Assembly (NCBI GenBank): GCA_039602395.1
Contig: JBCNJP010000023.1
Location: 88,004,451 to 88,068,450, forward strand
Direction: 5' to 3'
Origin: Deinandra increscens subsp. villosa
Lineage: Eukaryota > Streptophyta > Magnoliopsida > Asterales > Asteraceae
Length of the DNA: 64,000 nucleotides
Both the position numbers and the translations under genes were made by a program. This document shows positions 35,701 through 45,215 of this stretch, in pieces; within the stretch, counting starts at the first letter, position 1; every line of letters begins with the position of its first letter. The notes under the pieces were generated by a model that made no database searches, was not told the origin of the DNA, and saw only the letters and a program-made list of their open reading frames with translations.

Positions 35701-36201
35701 AGAAGGCGATTGGATGCTCGTGGGTGACGTTCCATGGAGGTATTGTGTTATATATTCAACCTTTTAACACTAAAAGACTTGGGTTTGATCAATATGAGCC
35801 TCAGTTGACCGGAATTACTCTGTTTTACATCTTGCTTACATGTTTTATTTGGTTTAACCAGGATGTTTTTGGGCACGGTGAAAAGGCTAAGAATCATGAA
35901 AACCTCAGATGCCAATGGACTTGGTACGTTTCGTAATTTTTTTTTTTTTAAAAAGGTGGCAGAATTTGGATTCGGGTTAAAACGATTTATGAAGTTTCTT
36001 AAATTAGAAAAACACTTTTGGTTACATTTGACCCGTTCGACCCATTTGACCTAAGATTTTTTAGAAATAAAAATATCTTAAAAAACGAGTTTAACTGTTA
36101 CCTCTACTAAGAATGTATTTTACAAAATTCTATATGCAGCTCCAGGATTTCAAGAAAAGAATCAAAAGCCGAAAAACAAGCATATTGAGTTAAAAAGATG
36201 A
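32795..36201 (+). CDS. IAA13-like: Aux/IAA auxin-response repressor, IAA12/IAA13-like
   Basis: Nuclear co-repressor that binds auxin response factors and is destroyed when TIR1/AFB binds it with auxin. Five exons join in frame to 236 aa: 32795-32955, 34900-35216, 35631-35739, 35862-35923, 36140-36201, all GT-AG. Domain I is the EAR motif LELGLGLSL (residues 32-40, TOPLESS recruitment). Domain II is the degron VGWPPVK (57-63). The PB1 part has FVKVNMDG (116-123, Lys118 on the basic face) and the acidic OPCA stretch YEDKEGDW (180-187). KRLRIMK (203-209) resembles the C-terminal NLS. All four domains are intact. The order and the phrases INSLVNQAK, RLLDGSSEFVLTYEDKEG and SDANGLAPGF point to the IAA12/13 subclade. 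An unusual run of 17 Gly (8-24) precedes the EAR motif. The ATG at 32795 is the only start that precedes domain I in frame. Confidence 0.93.
32816..32866 (+). repeat. Coding (GGN)17 trinucleotide repeat
   Basis: Six GGC codons followed by eleven GGT codons encode 17 glycines. The pure blocks make it a length-variable microsatellite inside the Aux/IAA first exon. Confidence 0.95.
34008..34790 (+). repeat. Diverged direct repeats in Aux/IAA intron 1
   Basis: The theme TTGGTTTCAT-GCATTTAAGGG ... ATATGCATTT recurs near 34011, 34138 and 34292. Each copy is followed 80-150 bp later by CTTTAAAATTGGAA-like sequence, and a partial fourth copy lies near 34700-34780. The repeats fill much of the second half of the 1.94-kb first intron. 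Confidence 0.55.
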
Positions 36202-37049
36202 ACACCACTTGAAAAGAACCACCACAGACTAGAAAAGTTTGAAGCTTTTGTTTGATAATCTTGGCTGCTTTACTATATATGTTTGGTTTTTTACTTCTTT
36301 TTTTGTCCATTCGATTTTTTCGCTATCGTAAAATTATTATAGTTCCATACCCAACTTGAATGGTTTGATGATGTTACTTACAAGCTTCGTAAGCGCATAT
36401 TATATATCGGTCAGTAATCGCCTTTCTGTTTTGTTTAACTTGTTTGTACAAGATTCTTGTATGTTAAGAAGTGTATCTGTGTGACCAGATTGGTTTTTCA
36501 AACTCTTAAAGAGTCTTTTTCTTTTAACCTTATGCTAAAAAACTTATGGAATGGAATCTCATAAATGCCTTATTAACCAATGGTATCAGATAAAATGCAT
36601 AATGGGTGACCTTCAAAGGGGTTAAAAGAACAGAAAACCAATAGAAGTGATATTCAAACTTGAGACATCTCTTAACTTAAATGCTTGCCAATAGTCTTCT
36701 AATAACATTTTTCAAAGAATTCCTTTAGTTACAAGGCAACTAAAGATTCAGACTATATTTTATCTTTTAACTTTAAAGAAATGACTTATAATTAAAAGAG
36801 TAAAAAGGGATAAACCTAATTGACTTATTTTGACCCAATCTGTCTGACCCACTAATTTTGCCAACTAAAATAGCAATAGCTCTACATCTCAAGTATGAAA
36901 TCAACTATAAAAAACTGAACATTGTTGACTTAAGAACTTGAAAGAAGTCTATGTGCATGAAACATAAAATGATGGTATTTTATATGTAATCAGGCGGTAA
37001 GTCCCATTCAACAAGGTTGTGTCACTAAACTAACGTAATGGCAATGAAG
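36202..37049. other. Intergenic between the Aux/IAA gene and the LeuC-like gene
   Basis: The 3' UTR of the Aux/IAA gene presumably occupies the first few hundred bases. No other gene is visible. The two flanking genes converge here. Confidence 0.6.
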
Positions 37050-39040
37050 TCAATGCAAAAAGTCTCTTGGATCGGTTACAAAACCAGTCAAAGCGGAAGC
37101 TACAGCAGTGTAAGGAGAAGCTAGAAAGATTTGACCATCTTTGTCGCCCATACGACCCGGGAAGTTCCTATTTGTAGTTGAGACACACACCTGCCATCAT
37201 TAACATTGTGAATTCATGCTAAATGCTATTTGATTCATTAAATGGGATAAAAATTTTCACTTTTAACTTTCGAAACACCAACCCCTTTCAAGATGCAGTA
37301 TAAGTTATAATATGAGTGACCCATTTTGACCCATTGCATAACTTGAGATGGCCCAGATTGACCCGTTATTTATCTTGAGCTGACCCAAATGAACTTGTGC
37401 AATCTTATTGGAATAATTTATTGTTTGTAATCATATGAAATGTAATACTATTTATAGAAGAAAAAAAAATAGGAAAAAGGATTTCCAGATCAACCCAACC
37501 TGACCCGTATCAGTTTCACCCATTCGAACTCATTATCCGTCCCCGCCCATTTTGCCACGTCTGATGTACTAGATAGAAAATACTAGCCTGAGGTTCGTTA
37601 ATGCGTGCATAAGTATCCTTTGGACCACCCAAACAGGCACCACAACTAGGACTAGCAGGTGTATCACATCCAGCAGCTTCAAATATCTGGGAACAAGTCT
37701 TTCCACCTGACCCTGGCACCGGAAGGGTATAAAGGTCCATCCATACCTACCAAATTTTATTGTAATTAGCATACGATATATGCTTCGCAAAATTTGAAAG
37801 AAAAAAAAAAATACCCAACTTTTATTAGTTAACATAAGACTACAAACCTTTTGAGTAGCAGGAACAAGAAAAGTGGGTACTTGGACCTTTTTGCCCTGCA
37901 AGTTCAATCAATGGTTTAAATAACGTGGGACCCACGGAAATGAGAAACGAGGTAGGGGTGTTCAAGGTATGGTTCTGCCAGTTTTGACGAAAATTCTTAG
38001 CCGAATCGCTATTTACGGTTTCTAGAAACCCAAACCGGCCGAGTGGAGTGCTTCGGCCAGACCAACCGGTGTGGTGGTTTAACGGTTCTGTTCTGGCAGT
38101 TTGAGCCACTTTTTTTATTTTTTAGTTGTTTTAAAATGGTAAAGATGGTTTGTGATCTTAATACATATACATAACTACATATTCCAGAAACGAATATAAA
38201 TTATAAAAGATCAAATGACGGTTCCAAGTTTCAATCCGGACCGAACCATTAAACCGTCGAACCGCAAAAACCAAACAATCTGGATCTCAAACCAGCCAAA
38301 CCGTACAATTTGCTTCGGTTTGGACGGTCTCAGTGGTTTTTGAGGATCCCTAAAACTACTGTATCATGATAAAATGGGGTGGGGGGGGGGGGGGGGATCA
38401 TTAAAAAAGCAGGAAGATGTCATGAAATCTTACTGAAGCCAGTAAAACTTTGGCAGCAGCTAGAAAATCTTCGGTTTTGCCACCAGTACAAGATCCAATA
38501 TACACTCTGTCTATTTTGACATCTTTGCATTCCTTTGCTAAAGCACGATTATCAGGAGAATGAGGCTGCAAAGTGCAAAACCTAACATCTACATCACATG
38601 AACCTCAACAGACTGATTTCAAGCATTTTATAATTAGATTCACCTTATTGCCTTATTATTGTTTCTTAAAACTAGATGTGACCAGATGTGTGAATCAGCC
38701 AAGTTGGGTAACGGGTCAAAACAGGCCATATGTAGTATCATGAATTTAGAACATGTAAAAGAGGAAGCCCCAACTGAACCAGTGGTGGATGGTGTCCGTT
38801 CAGATTGTTGTGGTGTCATCACAGATACAATCTTGGTGGATGTTTTTCTCTGAAAGATTCTGATTGAATGTGAAGGGTGGGCGAAAAATGGAGACACACC
38901 TGCATCTTTCTGGAGAATTTGAAAAATGAGAAGTGGGTCAAATAGGAAAGAAATGAAAAGAACATGAGTATTGGTAGTTGTTTAACCTGGTGGTTGATGA
39001 AAGGGGAAGAGGTTGAGGAGATTGCAGATGATGCCGCCAT
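37050..39040 (-). CDS. IIL1-like: 3-isopropylmalate dehydratase large subunit-like, central exons deleted
   Basis: Homologue of plastid LeuC (aconitase family, leucine synthesis). Six minus-strand exons, all phase 0: 39040-38987, 38909-38775, 38565-38434, 37895-37848, 37746-37588, 37190-37050. They join to one 222-aa frame. Residues 1-63 are the Ser-rich plastid transit peptide up to STTGS. Residues 64-222 are the C-terminal part with the three 4Fe-4S cysteines (GSC at 89; SCGAC at 158 and 161), GGKTEDF, VPGSGGKTC and RNFPGRMG. The roughly 285 residues between, including the DSHT region, are absent, and the 209-bp intron there has no room for them. The fifth intron has a GC donor (CAG-GC). 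ATG 39040 has a good plant context (AACAATGGC). An in-frame ATG lies 12 bp upstream. Catalysis is very unlikely. It may be a pseudogene that still has an open frame. Confidence 0.85.
37953..38352. mobile_element. Possible hAT-like MITE in the LeuC-like gene intron
   Basis: The stretch starts TAGGGGTGTTCAA and ends TTGAGGATCCCTA, an imperfect inverted pair. The interior is rich in AACCGG/CCGGTT words, as in common plant hAT MITEs. No clean 8-bp duplication was found. Confidence 0.45.
38381..38396 (+). repeat. G16 homopolymer
   Basis: Sixteen consecutive G after GGGGT lie in an intron of the minus-strand LeuC-like gene (C-rich in its transcript). Capable of quadruplex formation on the plus strand. 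Confidence 0.9.
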
Positions 39041-42000
39041 TGTTGGTGTCAAATGGTGGTGTGTACGATCGCAGTATTCTTGAATCTTCCTGATACGGAC
39101 CGACAGGTATTTAGATTTTGGAGTGATTATATATATATCAATTGGATTTGCTTATGTGTACACTGTGAACTGTGAGGGCACTATTCATAACAGGTTCTTT
39201 TGTATATCTTTTTTGGTTTTTTTTTTTTAGCCCACAATTTTCTTATGTTGCAACATTTGTTTGATCTTAAGGCGTGGCCGGTTGGTAGTTATGTGGGTTT
39301 TGCTCTTTACTGTGGGTAGTCCCACTGGTTTGCTTAGTGTGCCACTACATGTCTGCTTATTATGACAAGTGTACTCTCTTTTATATAGTCGGTGGTGACG
39401 TGCCCTCTACCTACCATTTCTTTATCATCTTTATTTATCTTCTTTCATCACTCTTTCTCTCCGCTTCACCCCCATGGAAGAACCCTACTCTCTCTAATCA
39501 CCCTCTCTCTTTAAATATATTGAGATCTGACTCTCTCTCTCTCTCTCTAAAAATCCGGTGACGTCCAACCTGCGAGGTCAATGCTCCGGTGACGTTGAGC
39601 AACGACTGTTTGATTGAGACTCACCGAGATCTGATTCTGTCTCTAAAATTCTGATGATGTTGAAGCAAGTCGATGCTCCGGTCACGTTGAGCAACGACGG
39701 CTTATGATTCCGGGGGTGTTCAATCGATGACATCTTTGCTCCGGTGACGATGAAGCGACGACGTCTATGTTGCTTTGTTTTTGCGTCTGCTTTTGGATTT
39801 TGAGAGCCCAGATCTAAGCTGTGTTTTATTTTGGCTTTTCAACAACCCAGACCTCGGGTTTATCGTTGCTCAGAAGGAAATAAACCCCCCTCGGCAGCCG
39901 CCACGAAATGCGGTGGCATGGGTTGTTATCGGCGACCACGCGCCGCCGTGTCATTAGGGTATTTCTGGCTTTTTATATCTATTTCTTTTGTGGGGTTTTA
40001 AAGTTGACTTTAATGGTTCCTTTACTTGAGCCTTTATCGGTGTCTCTGGGTTGCCGTTGCAGTCACGCACTGCCGGTGTACCGTTGCCATTGCCGACTCC
40101 GTTTTGCTCTTTGAGGTATGCTTCTCGCTGTCTGTTCTAGGGCTTTAAATTTGGGTATTCACCCTAGACTCTTCTGTTTGATGGATTACGCTGCTCTTTA
40201 TTTCCTTATCCTCTATACCTTCGATTCCTTTAATTTGTTGTATTGGTAGCTGCCTTTCGTTTACATAGCAATTTTACAATGCAAAAGTTAATTATGCTGC
40301 TCTTTAATCCATTGTTATTGTTGGTGTCGCAAAAATGTTTTTTTTTTTAATTTGTTGAAACACATGCATTTGCAAGTGTTTGATGATTATTGTTAATTTT
40401 ATAAATTAATTTACGAATTTGAGAATCTACCTTTAGACAACTACTAATTAAGAGCTCATGTGTTTCATGTTGGTTTTATGGTGTAATGCCCCCCAAGTGT
40501 TTGTGTTAATGTCTGTTTTAAATTTATTGTTTTACTAGGTGTTGTCTAATTTCAATTTTTTTCTCTATAATGCCAACTAAAACTGAATGGAAATCAAGGT
40601 TGCAACATTTCCTCGACATTATTTTTCTACATCAGCAATAGAAATTAATAACCTCAAAAAAAAAAAAAATTTAAGGAGATTTATGCCTATGATTCTTCTT
40701 TTTTGCTTCATTGCTGGATATTTGCCCAGTCGGATCCCTAATTTGTAATTGTGTGTTTGTGATTTGCCTTTTGTAGTTAAATAAATGTTGCTTTGCTTAT
40801 TCACCACTGATGAGTTTGAATCTTTGGTTCTTGGTTTAATGTACACTCACTTTAGAGTTGTCATGAGAAAATGATGCAAATACTTAATAATAACGTATGA
40901 ATTTAACTTTTAAATTGTCGGGTAGTTGCTTATCATATGTTCCACAGACGAAAATTGAGGTAAACACAAACATAAGGAACAGAATCACGGCCCGCAGCGA
41001 GGTGTCTCGCCCCGCGACAACGCGCGGGTCGCAATGCTTGTTCCAAATCAATCCGGTTATAGTAAAACTGGCAAAAGTGTTCCCGAGGCCAGGGGAGGAG
41101 CCCTACCAAATATATCAAAGTTGATTTAAAGTTGTCACGATGATAGAAATAAAAAAAAGTTACGTAACAACTAAAATGCTTAAACTATTAAGTATTGAAC
41201 GTACGATTTAAAAGTTGTTTACATGACTCTACATATTACACTACTATCAACTCATATGGTAAATTCGTTGAGATTGAAAAAAACTTATATTATATGACTG
41301 TACTTGTTACACAACTACTCATTTGCTAAACTTGTTAGGCTCGGATAAAAAAACTAGAAAAGAATATTACATTCCAATTTAATAACCATATTAATATTAT
41401 GATCATTTTTAAATTGCGGTTATTATTTTAAACTTTAATAGACAACAAAACCTAATGGTAGCAAGAAATGCGATATATAAAACATAGAACAATTTTACAT
41501 TAACGGTACGATTAGTAACAGGTTGCTAATAAATAGTAATACAAAAAAAAACACTGGGGTGAGGCAATTTATGAAATAAATCGATTGAAAATTCATTTAG
41601 ATGTTGGAAGGATGAACTCTCATCCTGTTGAATCTTACAAATTAGTTTCAACTGAAATAATATGGGAGAGCCAGGTCTTAGGTTGTCGGAGTATTCCCTT
41701 TACTAAAAGTTGAAAACAACATTGTCTTGTGCACATACATTCGGTGAACAAAACAATCTTATATTCAACTTTCATCCAAAGAGAATATCCACGCAAGTAA
41801 ATATATTTGTTTCTCATCTATTCTTCCCGTTTAAATTATTTTGTTAGTTTCAATAGGATGACAAACCATTCTTCCAACTTCGAGAGAATTTTCAATGACT
41901 TTCTTTCACATTCTTTGATCGCCACATCGCTTCTTCACTTTGTGTATTTTTGTGTAATGACGGTTTAAAATGTTGATGGAATTGGTTTAAAAAACAAACC

Positions 42001-42290
42001 ACACTAGCTTCCAACATCAAACTTTATTAGTATCATCTGACATTTTACATAAATCATAGTTTGATTAAACTAGAGATAAATACTTTATTGAAATCCAAAT
42101 ATGTAAAATATGATCACAACTTGATTCTAATTTGTTTATGTATTGCATATTCTCGTTCCATTGTGTGCCAATAGATCATATAAATATAGTCTCGTATGCA
42201 TATGGGAGTAGAGGGTAATTAACAAATACGTCATTCATGCAACTTAAATTTAATGATTATGTATCGAGTAAACAAGAAACATGAGGTATA
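39041..42290. other. Intergenic, no gene recognised
   Basis: It contains a (CT)n run near 39530-39548 and two imperfect direct copies of a unit with TGCTCCGGTGACGTTGAGCA (39578 and 39670). A GC-rich patch with CGCGACAACGCGCGGG lies near 41012. No frame resembles a known protein. The first 300 bp presumably include the promoter of the minus-strand LeuC-like gene. Confidence 0.5.
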
Positions 42291-42582
42291 TGTTGGGTCA
42301 TGAAGACTTCGAACTTTGGCTCAAGTTGGTGACAAGGAGATCATGGGTTCGAACCCATAACTGTTTTCTTGTTCATGAAGTCTTAAACCCCAAATCATTA
42401 TCTATATATACTCGTGATGTAATTGTAACCTTTGCTTAAACTTAATAAGAAAACCCTAGTTGCAAACCGTGGACACAGATCACATCGACCGAACCACATT
42501 AAATTCTTATATTATTCGTCTATTTTTCTGCTCGTTTATGTGTTGTGTTGCTTACTTGCTTCGGCTAGACACGAACCTAACA
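42291..42582 (+). repeat. Candidate LTR with tRNA-like A and B boxes
   Basis: It begins TGTTGGGTCATGAAG and ends CACGAACCTAACA. TGATGTCAGAGCC follows at once and resembles the copia PBS TGGTATCAGAGC. The LTR-like interior has TGGCTCAAGTTGG (42317-42329) and GGTTCGAACCC (42346-42356), close to the internal pol III A and B box consensus. A TATATATAC stretch lies near 42402. No partner LTR is present in the window and no gag follows. It may be a TRIM or solo LTR, or a SINE inserted in an LTR. Confidence 0.5.
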
Positions 42583-44178
42583 AGTGATGTCAGAGCCTTG
42601 GTTCGTTACACAAAGAACACAAAGTCGCAAAGGACATTGGTCTATGATTTGTTTTTTGCTGACAAGTGTCGCTACATGCGTACCCAACGATCGATAGTCA
42701 TGTGAAGGGATTATCATTATCGTTTTTCTGAAAACGTGATAATTGTTGTCGTCATGGTTGCGTCGATCAAAAAGATATAGAGACTAAGATAGTTTCTTTT
42801 AGTGGCTGCCACCTTATAAGCATGAATATACATGAGCAATTTGATGCAACCGAACTGTTGAATCAGGCTCAATCTGCTACACAACAAACCAATAAAGACC
42901 ACAAGCAATGCCCATTTGGATCACCAAAGTGTTCGGTTTTACAGTGGGTGTCCGGGTCTCGGATTCAGTAATTTCTTTTACTTAAACACGTTTAATATAT
43001 ATCTCATATATATTTATTTACAATTAAATCGAACATTCTATTACGCATCGGAATATATAAAGTTACTGAATCAATAAAACTGTTGGATCAGATCACAGAC
43101 ATGATGCATACACATTAATTTATTTAATAAAACAAATAAATAAAATTGAAATCTAAAGAAATTAGATATGTTCCGAATAACCGTTCGAGACACCGGGATG
43201 CAACGAGTTGTTGCTAGTACCTCACGAGAACCCCGACTCAAACTGGTGAGCTAACTGATCAACGACGGGCGGCGACAACAATGACGGTGGCGACGACGAC
43301 ACCGAGACAGGACGGTCTTCGCGTACCGCGAAAACCAGAGCAACATACTCTGCATACCGCATAGGTGACATAGAGCCGAAAACCAAGCCACCAGCTGCGG
43401 TAATGGTGGCGGTGCGGTGGCGGAATAGAGGGGGTGTGGTCATCGGGTGGTTCCGAGCGGACAGAGTCGGGTGGAGGCGGCGGTAACACCGGTGGTAGTG
43501 TGCGGTGGCTGTGCACGACGACGGCGGGGGTAATCGACGGTAGCGTGATCACGACGGTCAGAGGACGAGGAGACGTGACGGAGGCGGCGATCGGCGGTGG
43601 TCGGAGATGACATCGTGGTAGAGGGGCAATCGCGCACGGTGGTTCACGACATTGCAAGGGATTCATTTAACCCTTCGAATTAAGACAAAGTATAAGCACT
43701 ATAAATACCCTTCTCAACTACTTGATAAGGGATTCATTCAACCCATCCGAACAAGTCACTTGCTCTGACACTCTCACACTTTCATACGCTTGAACGGGCA
43801 ACGACAAGAAAATGCCCCCTATTTCCCTACACTCACATACACTCATATGCACGAGGGTAGACCTGGGATGACAATGATGAACATGTCAGTCCCAGTTTGA
43901 TTTGAAGGACACATCTCCCTCCCTTGTTCTAACTCCACCTTCGTTTAGGTTTGAAGTCAAGACTACTCCACTAAAGCATCACACCCGTAAGTAGTCGAGC
44001 TTAAGCTAGCTGGACCGTCCCTCTCTTTCAGTCCGTTCGCCCCCGATTCCACACCGCCCAACGCTTCTCCTGCCTTTTATACCGCAATAGCATACAATGT
44101 TCCTGAACCTTCCAAAGCATCCATCCCAAGATTTCTTCTCGTTCTCTCACACCATCTTCTTCATTATCCCTCACCATT
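42583..44178. other. Intergenic, GC-rich patch without supported gene
   Basis: 43220-43670 is rich in GGTGGCGACG-type repeats and has several overlapping minus-strand frames of 65-135 codons that are Pro/Arg/Val-rich. These look like by-products of base composition, and none matches a family. Confidence 0.5.
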
Positions 44179-44400
44179 TGGTGGAATGGATCAATTTACC
44201 TTCCAATGTGGATGTCAAGGGTTCAAATCCCACCTGACGCATAAAATATTGAATATTATAGAGGTGGGTCAGAGATTTTACCACAGTGGACCTCGGAACC
44301 AATTTTATTAAACATTCAACCTTTTAGTTGGGAGACACATCACTTACCCATCAAAATTGTGATACCGAATAATCACCCGATCTATATCTATCTATTTATC
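44179..44400 (+). repeat. SINE-like sequence
   Basis: TGGTGGAATGG (44179-44189) and GGTTCAAATCC (44220-44230) match A and B boxes at a spacing typical of tRNA-derived SINEs. The body ends in a (TATC)n-like tail near 44380-44406. The MULE MITE has inserted into that tail. Confidence 0.5.
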
Positions 44401-44406
44401 TATCTA

Positions 44407-44829
44407 GGAAAAATGGATTTAGATAATCCCAACTATTGCCTACTGGCCGACAATAATCCTATCAATTTTTTTGTTTGTAGTACAACAGTCTTATTTTTAT
44501 ACAAATTTTTTTAATAATCCTTCCATCCATCCCACTAACCGCCGTTACTATATGCTGACTTGAAAAAAAAGGAAAAATGGATTTAAATAATCTCAACTAT
44601 TGCCTACTGGCCGACAATAATCTTAAACTATTGCTTAATGGTTGACAATAATCCCAACTGTTTTATTTAAGGAATCCATGTCAGCATATAGTAACGACAG
44701 TTAGTAAAATGGACCGAAGGATTATTAAAAAAAAAGGTATAAAGACAAGACTGTTGTATTACAACAAAAAAATGGTGGGATTATTGCCGGCCAATAGGCA
44801 ATAGTTGTGTTATTTAAATCCATTTTTCC
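44407..44829. mobile_element. MULE-family MITE (423 bp) with perfect 9-bp TSD
   Basis: ATCTATCTA flanks both sides (44398-44406 and 44830-44838). The termini GGAAAAATGGATTT and AAATCCATTTTTCC are inverted, and the TIRs extend about 55 bp (CTATTGCCTACTGGCCGACA against its complement). An additional copy of the left TIR lies inside at about 44573. The TIRs resemble those of the 1527-bp element at 20844. Because the target is itself a TATC repeat, the duplication could arise by chance more easily than usual. Confidence 0.85.
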
Positions 44830-44878
44830 ATCTATCTATATTGCCTACTTCACTATTGACTTTTTGCTTAAGTCATAT

Positions 44879-45215
44879 ACAATTGCTTCTCCTTTGTTTA
44901 CGAACGGATGTACTGGCTTAATGGTTTGACTATACAATTGCTTCTCCTTTGTTTACGAACGGATGTACTGGCTCAATGGTTTGACTGTTTTGTTTGCAAC
45001 CTGGGGACTTGGGTTCGAAACCCGGGAACCCCATTTCGGCCAAAAATATCTGTTTTCGTTGCAGATTTTTCGTGTACGTTATATGCAATTGCTTCCACTT
45101 TGTTTGCAAAAGGAAGTACTGGCTCAGTGGTTCGACTGTTTGGTTTGCAGGCTGGGGACCCAGGTTCAAAACCTGAGAACCCCATTTCGGCTAATTTTTT
45201 CCCCCAGAAAAACAC
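44879..45215 (+). repeat. Tandem SINE-like units with a 55-bp duplication
   Basis: Two units about 151 bp apart each have an A-box-like word (TGGCTCAATGG at 44969, TGGCTCAGTGG at 45120) and a B box (GGTTCGAAACC at 45012, GGTTCAAAACC at 45163) with the same 43-bp spacing, then AACCCCATTTCGGC. A further 55-bp duplication (44879-44933 and 44934-44988, one or two differences) repeats the head including the A box. Confidence 0.7.

Noticed and set aside
41000..41060. GC-rich CGCGACAACGCGCGGG patch as a Helitron end
   Set aside because: No TC start, CTRR end or terminal hairpin could be placed with confidence.
42317..42356. A genuine tRNA gene
   Set aside because: A and B boxes are present but the spacing is too short and no acceptor or anticodon stem pairs. 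The other B-box sites also lack a cloverleaf.
43222..43666. Minus-strand frames of 73-135 codons, Pro/Arg/Val-rich
   Set aside because: They overlap each other in different frames, reflect GC-rich GGTGGCGACG repeats, and show no recognised motif or codon-like pattern.
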